A stretch of DNA of 64,000 nucleotides from assembly GCA_034436015.1 (NCBI GenBank), contig DAOTWG010000009.1, positions 240,899 through 304,898 on the forward strand, given 5' to 3'. The position numbers were made by a program, and so were the translations under genes. Positions 1 through 8,656 of this stretch are shown here, piece by piece. The notes below the pieces were generated by a model, which did not search any database, had not been told where the DNA came from, and worked only from the letters and a program-made list of their open reading frames with translations. This stretch comes from DAOTVX01 sp034436015. Lineage in GTDB: Bacteria; Chloroflexota; Anaerolineae; Anaerolineales; Villigracilaceae. The stretch's first letter is position 1, and each line of letters opens with the position of its first letter.

Positions 1-1
1 G

Positions 2-829
2 TTCGATCTCGCATTGGATAGCCTGCCTCAGCCTGGCGTGTACCAATGGCGCGTGACTGTACTCGGCGCGGACTCGCAGGTCATCTGCACAAGCGCACCA
101 GCTTCGTTCACTCGCGCCGAGTCCGCAGCATCTGCCGAGACTCCGGCGGCAGCTCCCGGCGAGGCCGCCACCGCCACCAGCACAGCCGAGTCCGTTGCGC
201 CAATCGCGCCATCGTCCAGCGGCTGTATGAGCCTCCTCACCCCGCCGCATACGGCCAAGGTACATCGAATCGGGGGGCGCGCTTTCACCTGGACCCCAGT
301 CCAAGGCGCAACAAAATATATCGTCGCCATTACCCCGCCATCTACCCCAACGGTGCGGTTCATGTCCACCACAACCGCCCTGACTCGCTTTATGGAAGGA
401 TTCACGGAATACGGCGTCTATCGCTGGCAGGTAACCGCCTACGCGGGCACGAACGTCCTGTGCACCTCCGATACGTTTGAGTTTACGCTCGGATACTATC
501 CAGTACCGCCTCCTGTGCCGGGTACCTGCGTGACCCTCCTGACCCCGAAGAATCAAACGGAATTTGCCGCCATAGCCGCCGCCGAGTTTAGCTGGACAGC
601 CTACCCCGGAGCCTCCCAGTACTTACTGACGATCGTGACGCCAGGCGGCGCGCTGAACAATCTTCTCAGCCCAGGAACATCGAAGATACACGCCATTGAA
701 TCTTTCCCAGACGCGGGGCCATACCAATGGTTTGTCAGCCCGATGTTGAGCCATGGCGTCATCTTTTGCACGAGCGAGATCTTCACGTTTACCAAGCCAA
801 AGACAAAGATTCCAACGCCGCAAGAATGA
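2..829 (+). CDS. Exported repeat-domain protein, C-terminal part (5' end outside window)
   Basis: The frame is open to the left edge, so only the C-terminal part is present and the apparent TTG start at 14 is probably internal. Counting from that codon, two copies of a module of about 90 residues (period about 101) lie at residues 71-158 and 172-260. Each begins Cys-x-x-Leu-Leu-Thr-Pro, continues with an F-[ST]-W-T motif and an Y-x-W core, and ends with an L/F-C-T-S beta strand. Residues 1-33 match the end of a third copy. An Ala/Thr/Pro-rich linker (about 36-68) separates the modules. This looks like a beta-sandwich (Fn3/Ig-like) surface or secreted protein. The paired Cys in each module could form a disulfide. 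I cannot assign a specific function. A convergent hairpin follows. Confidence 0.6.
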   Translation, partial: FDLALDSLPQPGVYQWRVTVLGADSQVICTSAPASFTRAESAASAETPAAAPGEAATATSTAESVAPIAPSSSGCMSLLTPPHTAKVHRIGGRAFTWTPVQGATKYIVAITPPSTPTVRFMSTTTALTRFMEGFTEYGVYRWQVTAYAGTNVLCTSDTFEFTLGYYPVPPPVPGTCVTLLTPKNQTEFAAIAAAEFSWTAYPGASQYLLTIVTPGGALNNLLSPGTSKIHAIESFPDAGPYQWFVSPMLSHGVIFCTSEIFTFTKPKTKIPTPQE

Positions 830-894
830 TAACGCCAGGGATGGCTCCAAAAAGACCAGACGCGCCGTCCCCCTTCTCACTACAAGCAGAGCAC

Positions 895-923
895 CAGGCC
901 TCCCTTTGCGATGGGGAGGCCTG
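895..923. terminator. Convergent hairpin between repeat protein and hisS
   Basis: A perfect 10-bp stem (CAGGCCTCCC at 895-904 with GGGAGGCCTG at 914-923) and a 9-nt loop lie between two convergent genes. There is no good T-tract on either side, so it may be a bidirectional stem without a canonical U-run. Confidence 0.5.
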
Positions 924-961
924 TCCTTGCGCGGAAACTGCATCACGAACCTTCTCTATTC

Positions 962-2233
962 TTAGGAAAGAAGAGAGCGGAGGATTTTCAGCAATTCCGT
1001 TCGGGCAAGGGTTTCCTGCGCGCCCTGCCGCAAATCCTTGAGAGTAACCATGTCGTTGGCGACCTCATCAGGGCCAAGGACAAGGACATAATGTATCCCC
1101 ATGCGGTCGGCGAATTTGAACTGGCGCGGCAGGCGCGCGGGTTCCGGATAGGCGATCACGTTCAGGCCGGCGCGCCGCAGTTCGCTGGCAAGCGAGAGCG
1201 AAGCCAGCCAGTGTTTCTCATCAAAGACCGTGACCAGAACCGATGCAGGTAAGGTAGGCAATGACGGCGCCAAGCCCAATTCCTGCAACAGGATCCCAAT
1301 GACCACATCCCCCATAGCAAAGCCGACGCCGGCCAGCGGTTCACCGCCCACATCGGCCAGGAGGTTATCGTAGCGGCCACCACCTAGAATCGCGCGCCGC
1401 ACGCCGCCTGTCAAATCAAACGCCTCGAACACCGTGCCTGTATAGTACAACAGCCCGCGCACAACGCCCGCGTCGAACTGGACGTATTCGCGAACGCCCA
1501 AGGCTTCCAGCGCGGCAAAAAGACGCCGCAGTTCATCTGAGTTTTTCCAGCGTTCGCCATCGGCCAGCAAAGCTAACAGATGCTCCAATTGTCTCTGGTT
1601 CAGGCCGAGTTCGCGAGCATAAGACTCCCAGGCCTTGGCTTCCATCTTATCGCGCTTGTCCACCAGCGCGGAGACCTCCCCGCGTCGTTCCACGGGTATT
1701 CCCAGAGCATCGAATTCCGCCTCCATCAAGCGACGATTGTTGACAAAGATGCGCGCCTGTTGCGGCGTCAGGCCTACCGTTCGCAGAAAGGCAGCAGCAA
1801 CGGCAATCAGCTCTGCATCAGCTTCCGGTGAATTGACCCCCAGCATGTCCACGTTCCACTGAAAGAACTCGCGCGCGCGCCCTTTCTGCATCTTCTCGTA
1901 ACGCCAGAAGGGGCCCCAAGACCACCAGCGCAAAGGAAAGACCAGTTCCCCTTGTTTCTGCACCACCATGCGCGCCAGCGAAGGGGTCAATTCGGGCCGC
2001 AACGTAACTTCGTCACCGCCGCGATCGACGAAAACATAGGATTGTTTCTTGACCAGCTCCTCGCCTGATTTCGCCGCGTACAATTCCAGGCTTTCCAGCA
2101 TCGGCGCTTCCCACTCCTGATAACCGAACGACTCGGACACCCGCCGCACGGTGGCATATAACCAATTGCGGAAAGCCATCTGAGGCGGGTAGAAATCGCG
2201 TGTACCCTTGACTGGTGGAATCGGTCGTTTCAT
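962..2233 (-). CDS. hisS: Histidyl-tRNA synthetase
   Basis: Class II aminoacyl-tRNA synthetase that charges tRNA-His; 423 residues, normal for bacterial HisRS. The N-terminus carries the GTRDF signature; motif 2 lies around the RYEKMQKGRAREF segment; the HisA-type motifs VRGLLYYTGTVFE and GGGRYDNL are present, followed by a C-terminal anticodon-binding domain. The HisA motif normally reads RG-L-D-YY, and here the Asp is replaced by Leu. The gene is last in a leftward block (maf, PBP, rsgA, holB, hisS), starting 57 bp after holB. Confidence 0.96.
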   Translation of the reverse strand: MKRPIPPVKGTRDFYPPQMAFRNWLYATVRRVSESFGYQEWEAPMLESLELYAAKSGEELVKKQSYVFVDRGGDEVTLRPELTPSLARMVVQKQGELVFPLRWWSWGPFWRYEKMQKGRAREFFQWNVDMLGVNSPEADAELIAVAAAFLRTVGLTPQQARIFVNNRRLMEAEFDALGIPVERRGEVSALVDKRDKMEAKAWESYARELGLNQRQLEHLLALLADGERWKNSDELRRLFAALEALGVREYVQFDAGVVRGLLYYTGTVFEAFDLTGGVRRAILGGGRYDNLLADVGGEPLAGVGFAMGDVVIGILLQELGLAPSLPTLPASVLVTVFDEKHWLASLSLASELRRAGLNVIAYPEPARLPRQFKFADRMGIHYVLVLGPDEVANDMVTLKDLRQGAQETLARTELLKILRSLLS

Positions 2234-2290
2234 CGCAACACTCCAGGGCTAGGTTGCCCGATTGTATCGCCGCTCGCGAAAAAGCGCAAC

Positions 2291-3298
2291 TCAGGGCACG
2301 ATCTTAGGCCAGTTCAACAGCAACACCTCCGTCAACAGGCGCGCGTTGACGTTTTTCTCCAATCGTTTCAACGCATTCTCCAGTTCCTCCACCAGGCGAC
2401 GCGCCTCCCCTAAAGACAAACGAGCAGCTAGGGCTTCGATTTCCTCGGCGTAATCCAGATTGGCAACCGGCAACGCGGCACCGCTGATCCGCAGAAACAC
2501 ATCGCGCCAGTAAGACAACCAAAGCAACAACACGGCGCGTAACGTTTCCTTATCTCTGGCGAGCAATTCTGCGGTGAAAAAGCGCCGACGGCAGTTCGCG
2601 GCGAGCAAGGCGCGTATGGTATCCAGATGCTGACGACGAAACTCCAGCAACGCGGCGTCGGAAAGCAATCGCAACGCATAACCCGGCCTTCCTCCGCTGA
2701 GATGCGCCAGCAAGCGGGGCAAGGTATCATCCTTTGCAGGAATGGTCTCCAGGCGCCCTTTCAGCCAGCTTTCCACTCGTTCCAACGGCAAAGGGCGCAG
2801 GTGCAACGTCTCACAACGGGAAACTATTGTTGGCAGGAGTTGCTCCGCGTAATCGGCAGTAAGCAACAGCAAAGCGTGCGTCGGCGCTTCCTCCAGCGTT
2901 TTGAGGAGGGCATTGGCCGCGCTCGGGTGCGCCTCTTGAAAACGCAGAAAGAGCACAATACGGTAACGGCCCTGATAAGGCTTGAGCGCGAGGCTCTGTC
3001 GCACCGCGCGCACTTGCTCCACGCGCAGCACTCCGCCCTCTTTCTCAGCCTGGACGACCGTCAAATCGGGATATTGCATGGTCTCGATCTGTCGACAGGT
3101 TCGACAAACCCCGCATGGCTCGCCCGGCTGCGTGGCCTCTGGACAGAGCAACGCCTGCGCAAAGCGCAAAGCCAGCGTCCGACGTCCCACGCCGGGCGGA
3201 CCTGCGAAGAGATAAGCGTGGCTCACAGTACCGCGTCGGATCTGTCCACGCAGCATCTCTACAGCCCACTCGTGACCCAGAAGATTCCAATTCACCAT
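2291..3298 (-). CDS. holB: DNA polymerase III delta' subunit
   Basis: Clamp-loader AAA+ subunit (335 residues) that helps load the beta clamp during replication. The N-terminus shows the family opening around H-E-W-A-V, a P-loop GPPGVGRRT in which the usual Lys of GKT is Arg, a Cys-rich zinc module (C-x-E...C-G-V-C-R-T-C), and the sensor region with N-A-L-L-K-T-L-E-E-A-P. A degenerate P-loop is common for delta', which need not hydrolyse ATP. The downstream neighbour is hisS and the upstream one is rsgA, all leftward. DnaX could look similar, but the length and the lack of a long C-terminal region favour HolB. Confidence 0.9.
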   Translation of the reverse strand: MVNWNLLGHEWAVEMLRGQIRRGTVSHAYLFAGPPGVGRRTLALRFAQALLCPEATQPGEPCGVCRTCRQIETMQYPDLTVVQAEKEGGVLRVEQVRAVRQSLALKPYQGRYRIVLFLRFQEAHPSAANALLKTLEEAPTHALLLLTADYAEQLLPTIVSRCETLHLRPLPLERVESWLKGRLETIPAKDDTLPRLLAHLSGGRPGYALRLLSDAALLEFRRQHLDTIRALLAANCRRRFFTAELLARDKETLRAVLLLWLSYWRDVFLRISGAALPVANLDYAEEIEALAARLSLGEARRLVEELENALKRLEKNVNARLLTEVLLLNWPKIVP

Positions 3299-3449
3299 GG
3301 AATGTTCGCAACCACTAGAGAGCAGGGAAAGGCAAATGTCCTCTCACGGTCGAGTCGGTAAAAGTATAGCCTGAGAATCGCTTGAAACGCCATTTACAGA
3401 AAACTTCCCGGATGCAGACCAATCTTCCCCTGTGCTTGCCACATTTCCG

Positions 3450-4358
3450 TCATTCCTTCTCTCCTGCGCGCAGCCGAAGGTAGGATTCGTAACGTTGAGG
3501 ATGGACTTTTCCTGCCGCCACCGCGGCGCGCACCGCGCAGCCGGGTTCGTGCATGTGCGTACAATTGCTGAACTGACAATGCGCCACCAGCGGCGCAATT
3601 TCAGGGAAATAGCCGTCCAGTTCTTCTGGCGTCGTATCCCACAAGGCCAGAGCGCGCATGCCGGGCATATCGGCCACATAGCCGCCATCGAAGGGGAACA
3701 TCTGACGAACCGTGGTGGTATGACGACCTTTGTGGGCGGCCCGGCTGACCTCGCGCACGGCCAAGCCTAGACCCGGTCGCAAGGTATTAAGCAGACTGGA
3801 CTTGCCTACGCCGCTCGGCCCGGTCAGCGCCGAGATTTTCCCCTGCAATGCTTGTCGTAATTCATCCAGCCCCTGGCCCGTCTTGACCGAGGTGTACATG
3901 ACCCGATATCCAATCGGTGGATAGAGTCCAAAAAGACGTTCGGCCTGCTCCCGCCCAACAAGGTCCATCTTATTGGCAACAACGATCGCCGGAATCCCCT
4001 GTTTTTCAGCAATGACCAGCAGCCGGTCGAGCATACGCAAGCGGGGTTCGGGCTGAGCACAAGCGAAAACGCAGACAACTTGATCAGGGTTAGCGATCAG
4101 GACTTGCCGATAGACTCCCTGGGGGCGTGGATCGAGACGAACGAGAGCGCGCACGCGCGGTTCCACGGCCTCGATCACGCCTCTGCCATCAGGCAGGAGC
4201 GAGACGCGAACGCGATCGCCAATCGCGACAAGATCGCCCAGACGAGGCCCTCGCTTGAGGCGACCACGCAGGCAACAGGTCAACGCACCGTCGGAGGTCT
4301 GGACCGTGAAGAAACCAGATTGCGTGCGGATAACCAGACCAGGCAAGCAATCAGACAT
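3450..4358 (-). CDS. rsgA: Ribosome small-subunit-dependent GTPase RsgA
   Basis: Circularly permuted GTPase involved in late 30S maturation; about 302 residues from the chosen ATG. It has an N-terminal OB fold, then the G4-like NKMD, the P-loop GPSGVGKSS and the switch region in permuted order, and a C-terminal zinc motif (CQFSNCTHMHEPGC). The ATG at 4358 is chosen because AGGG precedes it by about 11 nt. An upstream in-frame start at 4412 would overlap the PBP stop and add 18 residues unlike the family. It lies 36 bp downstream of the PBP gene. Confidence 0.93.
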   Translation of the reverse strand: MSDCLPGLVIRTQSGFFTVQTSDGALTCCLRGRLKRGPRLGDLVAIGDRVRVSLLPDGRGVIEAVEPRVRALVRLDPRPQGVYRQVLIANPDQVVCVFACAQPEPRLRMLDRLLVIAEKQGIPAIVVANKMDLVGREQAERLFGLYPPIGYRVMYTSVKTGQGLDELRQALQGKISALTGPSGVGKSSLLNTLRPGLGLAVREVSRAAHKGRHTTTVRQMFPFDGGYVADMPGMRALALWDTTPEELDGYFPEIAPLVAHCQFSNCTHMHEPGCAVRAAVAAGKVHPQRYESYLRLRAGEKE

Positions 4359-4393
4359 CGTTGCTCTTACCCTGCATTCTGCTCCTCGCATGG

Positions 4394-6613
4394 TCAGGGT
4401 TGTGGTGTCCATCCCGGCGGAGTAGGCGTCTCCGTAATACCAATGTTGGATTCGAACCAGTAGAGACTCTGCGGGCGCCCATAGAAGTAAATTTCCACAA
4501 TACGACGAAAGACAGGAGCAGCGTAATCCGATCCCTCGCCTTTGTTTTGCACGAAGACGACAACCGCGATATCCGGCTTGTTCGGAGCATTCTTCAAAGT
4601 AAAACCGGCGAACCAGGCATGGGGATATCCGGCAATCCCCGATTCGGCTGTGCCTGTCTTGCCGGCAACTGGAATGTTGAGGCCGCGGAAGCGATGATGC
4701 GCCGTGCCCTTTGGATTCTCCACAACTTCGCGCATGGCGTCGGTGATGATCTTCAGATTCTCCGGCGAGAGCGGAAGTTTACCGACCACCTCCGGCGCGA
4801 ATTGATGCGTGGGCGCGCCGTTAATGGGTTGTACTTTTTCAACCAATTGCGGACGATAGAGCGTGCCCCCATTGCCAAGCGCTGCGGTAAACGCCGCTAC
4901 CTGCAACGGCGTCACCAGAATCGGGTCTTGACCAATGGCGATATTGGTCGCGGCTAGTTCGCTATTCGGCGCGGCCAAATGTCCCACCGCTTCTTCGATC
5001 TCAATGCCGGTTGCCTGCCCGAGGCCAAAGCCGCGCGCCATCTCTGCAATCAGATTTCCCTTGCCCTGACGATACAAGGCAAGGCCAATGTGCCAGAACC
5101 AGGGGTTGCATGAGCGCATCAGACCCTGCGGCAAGGTCAATAGGCCGCTGGGTTTGGTCTTACACTCGCCCATCGTCCGCACTTCGTTTTGGCAGCGGTC
5201 CCACGTCCAGTCATAGAGTATGCGGTCGAAGAGTTCCTTGAACTCATATTGGCAATCGTACGTGGAATCGACGGAGTACAGACCACTTTCGAGCGCAGCC
5301 GCCATCGTAATAATTTTAAATACAGAGCCAAGGGGATACTGTCCCATCGTCGCGCGATTGAAGAGCGGTTGATTGGGATTCTGCTGCAAAAGTTCGTAGA
5401 GGGTGGCGGCATTCCGGTTCTTTGGCTCGAAGATATTCGGATCAAAGCCGGGGGAGGAGGCAATCGCCAACACACGCCCGGTATTCAATTCGATGACCAC
5501 CGCCGCGCCAGACAGACCGCCGAAAGCCTCTTGCACCTGACGTTGAAAGTCACGGTCAATAGTCAAGTAGATGGATTGCGCCGGTTCTGGATCGGTGCGC
5601 GCCAGAACGGAAACAACGGCGCCAGCGGGATCCACTACATAGAGCGTCGCGCCACGTTTGCCCGCCAGGTACGATTCGCCCCAGCGTTCAATCCCATCGA
5701 ACCCGACGCGCTCGCTCCCTTGATAGCCCAGCCGACGGTATTTATCTTGTTCCTCCCTAGAAATGTACAGCGTGTATCCGACGGCATGCGGCGCAATGCC
5801 TCCGCGCTGATAATAACGAGCCTCGTAAGGGCTGATGACCAGGCCGCGCAGCGAAGCCAGTACGCCTCGGTTGGCGCTGTATTCCTCCATGGAAATCTCA
5901 CCCACCGGAATGTACCAGTCCGGCTGGGCATAGGCGTAACGCTCCCGAATCGTATCCGGTCGCAAACCTGTAAGTTGAAATAAGACATTCAACAGAAAGC
6001 TTTCCTGATCTGGATCAATCTCACCGGGTACCAGCCCCAAGGCCACCGCCTCGCTCTGCGTAGCGATGGCGTTGCCTGCGCGGTCGTAAATATCGCCGCG
6101 CGCGGGAATGCGATATTCGATTTGTAAGGTGTTGCCGCCTGCCAATTCGGGCAGGATGAGCGATTCAGACCATTGCAATCGCCAGGCGCCGTCTTCCAGA
6201 TTGAAATGTGCCACGAGGTTCTCGCGTTTGATCTCACCCAAAATGGCGGTCTTATAGGTCAGGTTGAAAGCGGCCTGTGCTGTTTGTGGGTTGGTCAGGG
6301 TAGAGAGGAGAGCATACTCGATCTCGCGCACATTCATCGCAATCAGCGCATCTCTATACCGCTTCGAGAAGTCATCCGGGTTGATGGCCTCGAGGCTGGC
6401 CTTGTTTAACATGGCATACATGGCCGCGTAGTCTTCCGCCTTATAAGCCTCCAAGAAGGCACGCATAGCCGCCTCTACACTTGGGACGGGAGTGGTATCC
6501 ACCGAGGGCGGCTTCAAAGTCGGGGGAGCAACGGCAGCGCCATTTCCTCCACGTCCACAAGCAACTAGCAACAAAATCAAGAGGACAAAGAGAGAGCAAC
6601 GTTGTGCTTTCAT
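4394..6613 (-). CDS. Class B penicillin-binding protein (lipoprotein-anchored, MecA-like N-terminus)
   Basis: Peptidoglycan D,D-transpeptidase of 739 residues. The N-terminus is a lipoprotein signal (hydrophobic 8-18, lipobox ending at Cys19), so the protein is probably lipid-anchored rather than held by a transmembrane helix. An NTF2/MecA-N-like domain spans about 45-155 and a dimerisation domain about 165-340. The transpeptidase domain shows S430-V-F-K433, S501-C-N503 and K652-T-G. It lies between maf (17 bp upstream) and rsgA. It is likely an elongation- or division-type cross-linking enzyme; the sequence alone does not decide which. Confidence 0.93.
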   Translation of the reverse strand: MKAQRCSLFVLLILLLVACGRGGNGAAVAPPTLKPPSVDTTPVPSVEAAMRAFLEAYKAEDYAAMYAMLNKASLEAINPDDFSKRYRDALIAMNVREIEYALLSTLTNPQTAQAAFNLTYKTAILGEIKRENLVAHFNLEDGAWRLQWSESLILPELAGGNTLQIEYRIPARGDIYDRAGNAIATQSEAVALGLVPGEIDPDQESFLLNVLFQLTGLRPDTIRERYAYAQPDWYIPVGEISMEEYSANRGVLASLRGLVISPYEARYYQRGGIAPHAVGYTLYISREEQDKYRRLGYQGSERVGFDGIERWGESYLAGKRGATLYVVDPAGAVVSVLARTDPEPAQSIYLTIDRDFQRQVQEAFGGLSGAAVVIELNTGRVLAIASSPGFDPNIFEPKNRNAATLYELLQQNPNQPLFNRATMGQYPLGSVFKIITMAAALESGLYSVDSTYDCQYEFKELFDRILYDWTWDRCQNEVRTMGECKTKPSGLLTLPQGLMRSCNPWFWHIGLALYRQGKGNLIAEMARGFGLGQATGIEIEEAVGHLAAPNSELAATNIAIGQDPILVTPLQVAAFTAALGNGGTLYRPQLVEKVQPINGAPTHQFAPEVVGKLPLSPENLKIITDAMREVVENPKGTAHHRFRGLNIPVAGKTGTAESGIAGYPHAWFAGFTLKNAPNKPDIAVVVFVQNKGEGSDYAAPVFRRIVEIYFYGRPQSLYWFESNIGITETPTPPGWTPQP

Positions 6614-6629
6614 GGAAAATCACCTTTGG

Positions 6630-7298
6630 TTACAACCGCGAGGCAAAACGAGATGTTGTCGTTATCCCCTCACGCAAGAGGAGAGGATAGATGGAGCAAG
6701 AATGGTCAAACGCCGACTGACACCGCGCCGGCGCGTTGGTGGATATATCCAAGCCGGCCCGGCACAATAGGCGAACGAGATGACAAAGCGGCAAGCCTAC
6801 CACGCAGGCATAGCAACCTTGGACTGCCGCCGCAGGCCGGAAATCCGGATGTTGCACGGCATACGCGCCGGCTTTATCCATCGGATCGCCGCTGGCGATA
6901 TACCTCTCCATTTCCTCCTCGCTGTATTCACGCATACGTACGTCCGTTCCACACCAATCGGTCAGAAGGCGCGCGCCCGTCCAAAGCGCCAAGGCAGTGT
7001 AGACTTGATGGACGCGCCCACGCAGACAACGCAACATTGCAGCAGCTTCAACGGCGTTGCGCGGTTTGCCCAGGATGTTCTCGCCGTCCACAACCGCGGT
7101 GTCGGCCGCCAGAGTCATGCTCCGGCCATCGGCGCAAGCCAGCGCCTTGGCGCGCGCCAGGCGCAAGACGTACGCCGACGGCGATTCACCAGGCCAGGGC
7201 GTTTCGTCCACCTCCACTGCTTGAATGATGAAATCCAAATCAAGCAGACTCAATAGAAAACGCCGGCGCGGCGAGTTCGAAGCAAGAATCAAGTGCAT
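6630..7298 (-). CDS. maf: Maf-like nucleoside triphosphate pyrophosphatase
   Basis: House-cleaning pyrophosphatase of 222 residues. It opens with the Maf signature ILASNSPRRRFLL, has the conserved A-A-D-T-A-V-V and L-G-K-P motifs, and the later G-D-P-M-D-K-A-G-A-Y segment. The core normally ends near P-L-C-H-L at about residue 180; here a further tail of about 35 residues with no family character follows, perhaps from a lost stop codon. It is divergent from mpg and first in the leftward block. Confidence 0.9.
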   Translation of the reverse strand: MHLILASNSPRRRFLLSLLDLDFIIQAVEVDETPWPGESPSAYVLRLARAKALACADGRSMTLAADTAVVDGENILGKPRNAVEAAAMLRCLRGRVHQVYTALALWTGARLLTDWCGTDVRMREYSEEEMERYIASGDPMDKAGAYAVQHPDFRPAAAVQGCYACVVGLPLCHLVRLLCRAGLDISTNAPARCQSAFDHSCSIYPLLLREGITTTSRFASRL

Positions 7299-7386
7299 CT
7301 CGAATCCACTTGAACAAAAGCGTTGTTTTCATCATACCAGAGAATTGCTGTCCTGCAGAGACGACTATAGCAACACGAAGAACGAT

Positions 7387-7392
7387 TATAAT
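7387..7392 (+). promoter_or_regulatory. Possible -10 box of mpg
   Basis: TATAAT lies 7 bp before the GTG at 7400, with no convincing -35. If used, transcription would begin at or next to the start codon, giving a leaderless mRNA. Confidence 0.35.
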
Positions 7393-7399
7393 CGCGCCT

Positions 7400-8002
7400 G
7401 TGGATTCTGATCGATCGCATTCGCTCGCGCTTCCGCGCGAATTCTACAGCCGGCCCACGTTGGAGGTAGCACGTGGCCTGCTGGGAACGCGGCTTGTACG
7501 TATCCTCAACGGCATCAGGCTGGCAGGGCTGATTACCGAGACCGAAGCCTATATCGGCGAGGACGATCTCGGCTGCCATGCCCGTTCGGGAAAGACAAAA
7601 CGCAACGCGGTCATGTACGGCCCGCCCGGGCACGCCTATGTTTACTTCACTTACGGAATGCACTGGTGTCTGAACGTGGTGACGGAAGCCATCGGCCTGC
7701 CGGCTGCGGTGTTGATTCGAGCCATCTTTCCCGTTGAAGGGATGGAAATCATCGCCCGGCGCCGGGGCGGCCGCGACACGAACGGCCCAGCCAAACTGAC
7801 TCAGGCCCTGGGCATTGACGGCGCCCTAAACGGCGTCGACCTGTGTACGCCGGCTAGCGGCCTATGGATTGAGCCGGGGCGCACGGCGCCCGCCTCGTCC
7901 GTAGAGACGACGCCGCGCGTCGGCCTGAATTCAACCCCTGAACCATGGAAAAGCATCCCATGGCGATTTCTCTGGAAATTCGCAGATGATCTAGAAAGTT
8001 AA
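7400..8002 (+). CDS. mpg: 3-methyladenine DNA glycosylase (AAG/Mpg family)
   Basis: Base-excision enzyme removing alkylated purines; about 200 residues from GTG 7400. Family landmarks are F-Y-x-R-P-T near the start, the catalytic Glu in E-T-E-A-Y-I-G, the Y-V-Y-F-T-Y-G-M-H-W-C-L-N-V block, and G-P-A-K-L-T-Q-A-L. The frame is open up to 7310, but those extra 30 residues (rich in Ile and Thr) do not look like the family. GTG 7400 places the start just upstream of the conserved domain. There is no clear ribosome-binding site. Confidence 0.9.
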   Translation: MDSDRSHSLALPREFYSRPTLEVARGLLGTRLVRILNGIRLAGLITETEAYIGEDDLGCHARSGKTKRNAVMYGPPGHAYVYFTYGMHWCLNVVTEAIGLPAAVLIRAIFPVEGMEIIARRRGGRDTNGPAKLTQALGIDGALNGVDLCTPASGLWIEPGRTAPASSVETTPRVGLNSTPEPWKSIPWRFLWKFADDLES

Positions 8003-8079
8003 GTATAGAAGCCGTCCGAAATCGAGATGGATTCTTATCCCGTACCTATAGAACAGCCTGCGATTACTCGACTAAGCCC

Positions 8080-8451
8080 TTAGTCAACCAAAGTCGCCCA
8101 GGAAGCGTGAGGGTAGACATACTTTGGACTGTTCGGATTGACCTTGACGGCTACATCTTTGCCAACCGCCAAGTATGCCATGGCTTCCGGATTCACCATC
8201 CAGACCGTGCGAGCGGCGTATGGTGCTGTACCCGGCACATGGACTTCCAACTCCATTTCCACGCGCATCATATCCTTCCCTTGTGCAGGCGCGCTGGTTG
8301 CGGAAAGAACGGTAGCCCAGCCCCAAATGGCGCCTGCTAGTCGTGTTGCATGGCTGTCTATCTCTTTCCTTTTCCGTTGCCCCATGCGGCTGGAAATTAC
8401 GATGACCACAACCATGATCAGCAAGGAAAGGATAATAAATGTCAAGTCCAT
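8080..8451 (-). CDS. Small membrane-anchored hypothetical protein
   Basis: 123 residues. One strong N-terminal transmembrane helix (about residues 4-20, Ile/Val-rich) is followed by a basic Arg/Lys stretch and then a small, probably beta-rich soluble domain with a VNPEAM...VNPNSP pattern. The topology suggests a cytosolic or extracytoplasmic domain held at the membrane by a single anchor. It converges with mpg and diverges from icd. I do not recognise the family. Confidence 0.6.
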   Translation of the reverse strand: MDLTFIILSLLIMVVVIVISSRMGQRKRKEIDSHATRLAGAIWGWATVLSATSAPAQGKDMMRVEMELEVHVPGTAPYAARTVWMVNPEAMAYLAVGKDVAVKVNPNSPKYVYPHASWATLVD

Positions 8452-8598
8452 GTGAGCTCCTCGCCAAGAATGCGTGTTTGGCTAACAGGATAGCAACAGA
8501 AAAGAGGGCCGCTCCCAACACTCCGAGAAACAATGAATGCTCGCGCGCATCCTATGAAATTATAGCAAGAAACTGGAGAGTACGCTGGTTTTTTTGCT

Positions 8599-8604
8599 TA
8601 TAAT
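8599..8604 (+). promoter_or_regulatory. Likely -10 box of icd
   Basis: TATAAT lies in a T-rich stretch 53 bp before the icd ATG. The -35 is not obvious. The gene itself has AGGAG 6 nt before ATG. Confidence 0.45.
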
Positions 8605-8656
8605 TAGACGCCTCTTCTGTGCAAGACGGTAAACACAACCCTCTTAGGAGTGCACC

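Noticed and set aside
8084..8533. Alternative frame over the small membrane protein at 8080-8451
   Set aside because: The 8080-8451 frame has a convincing transmembrane segment and start; this one is poor in hydrophobic pattern and Arg/Ser/Gly-rich.
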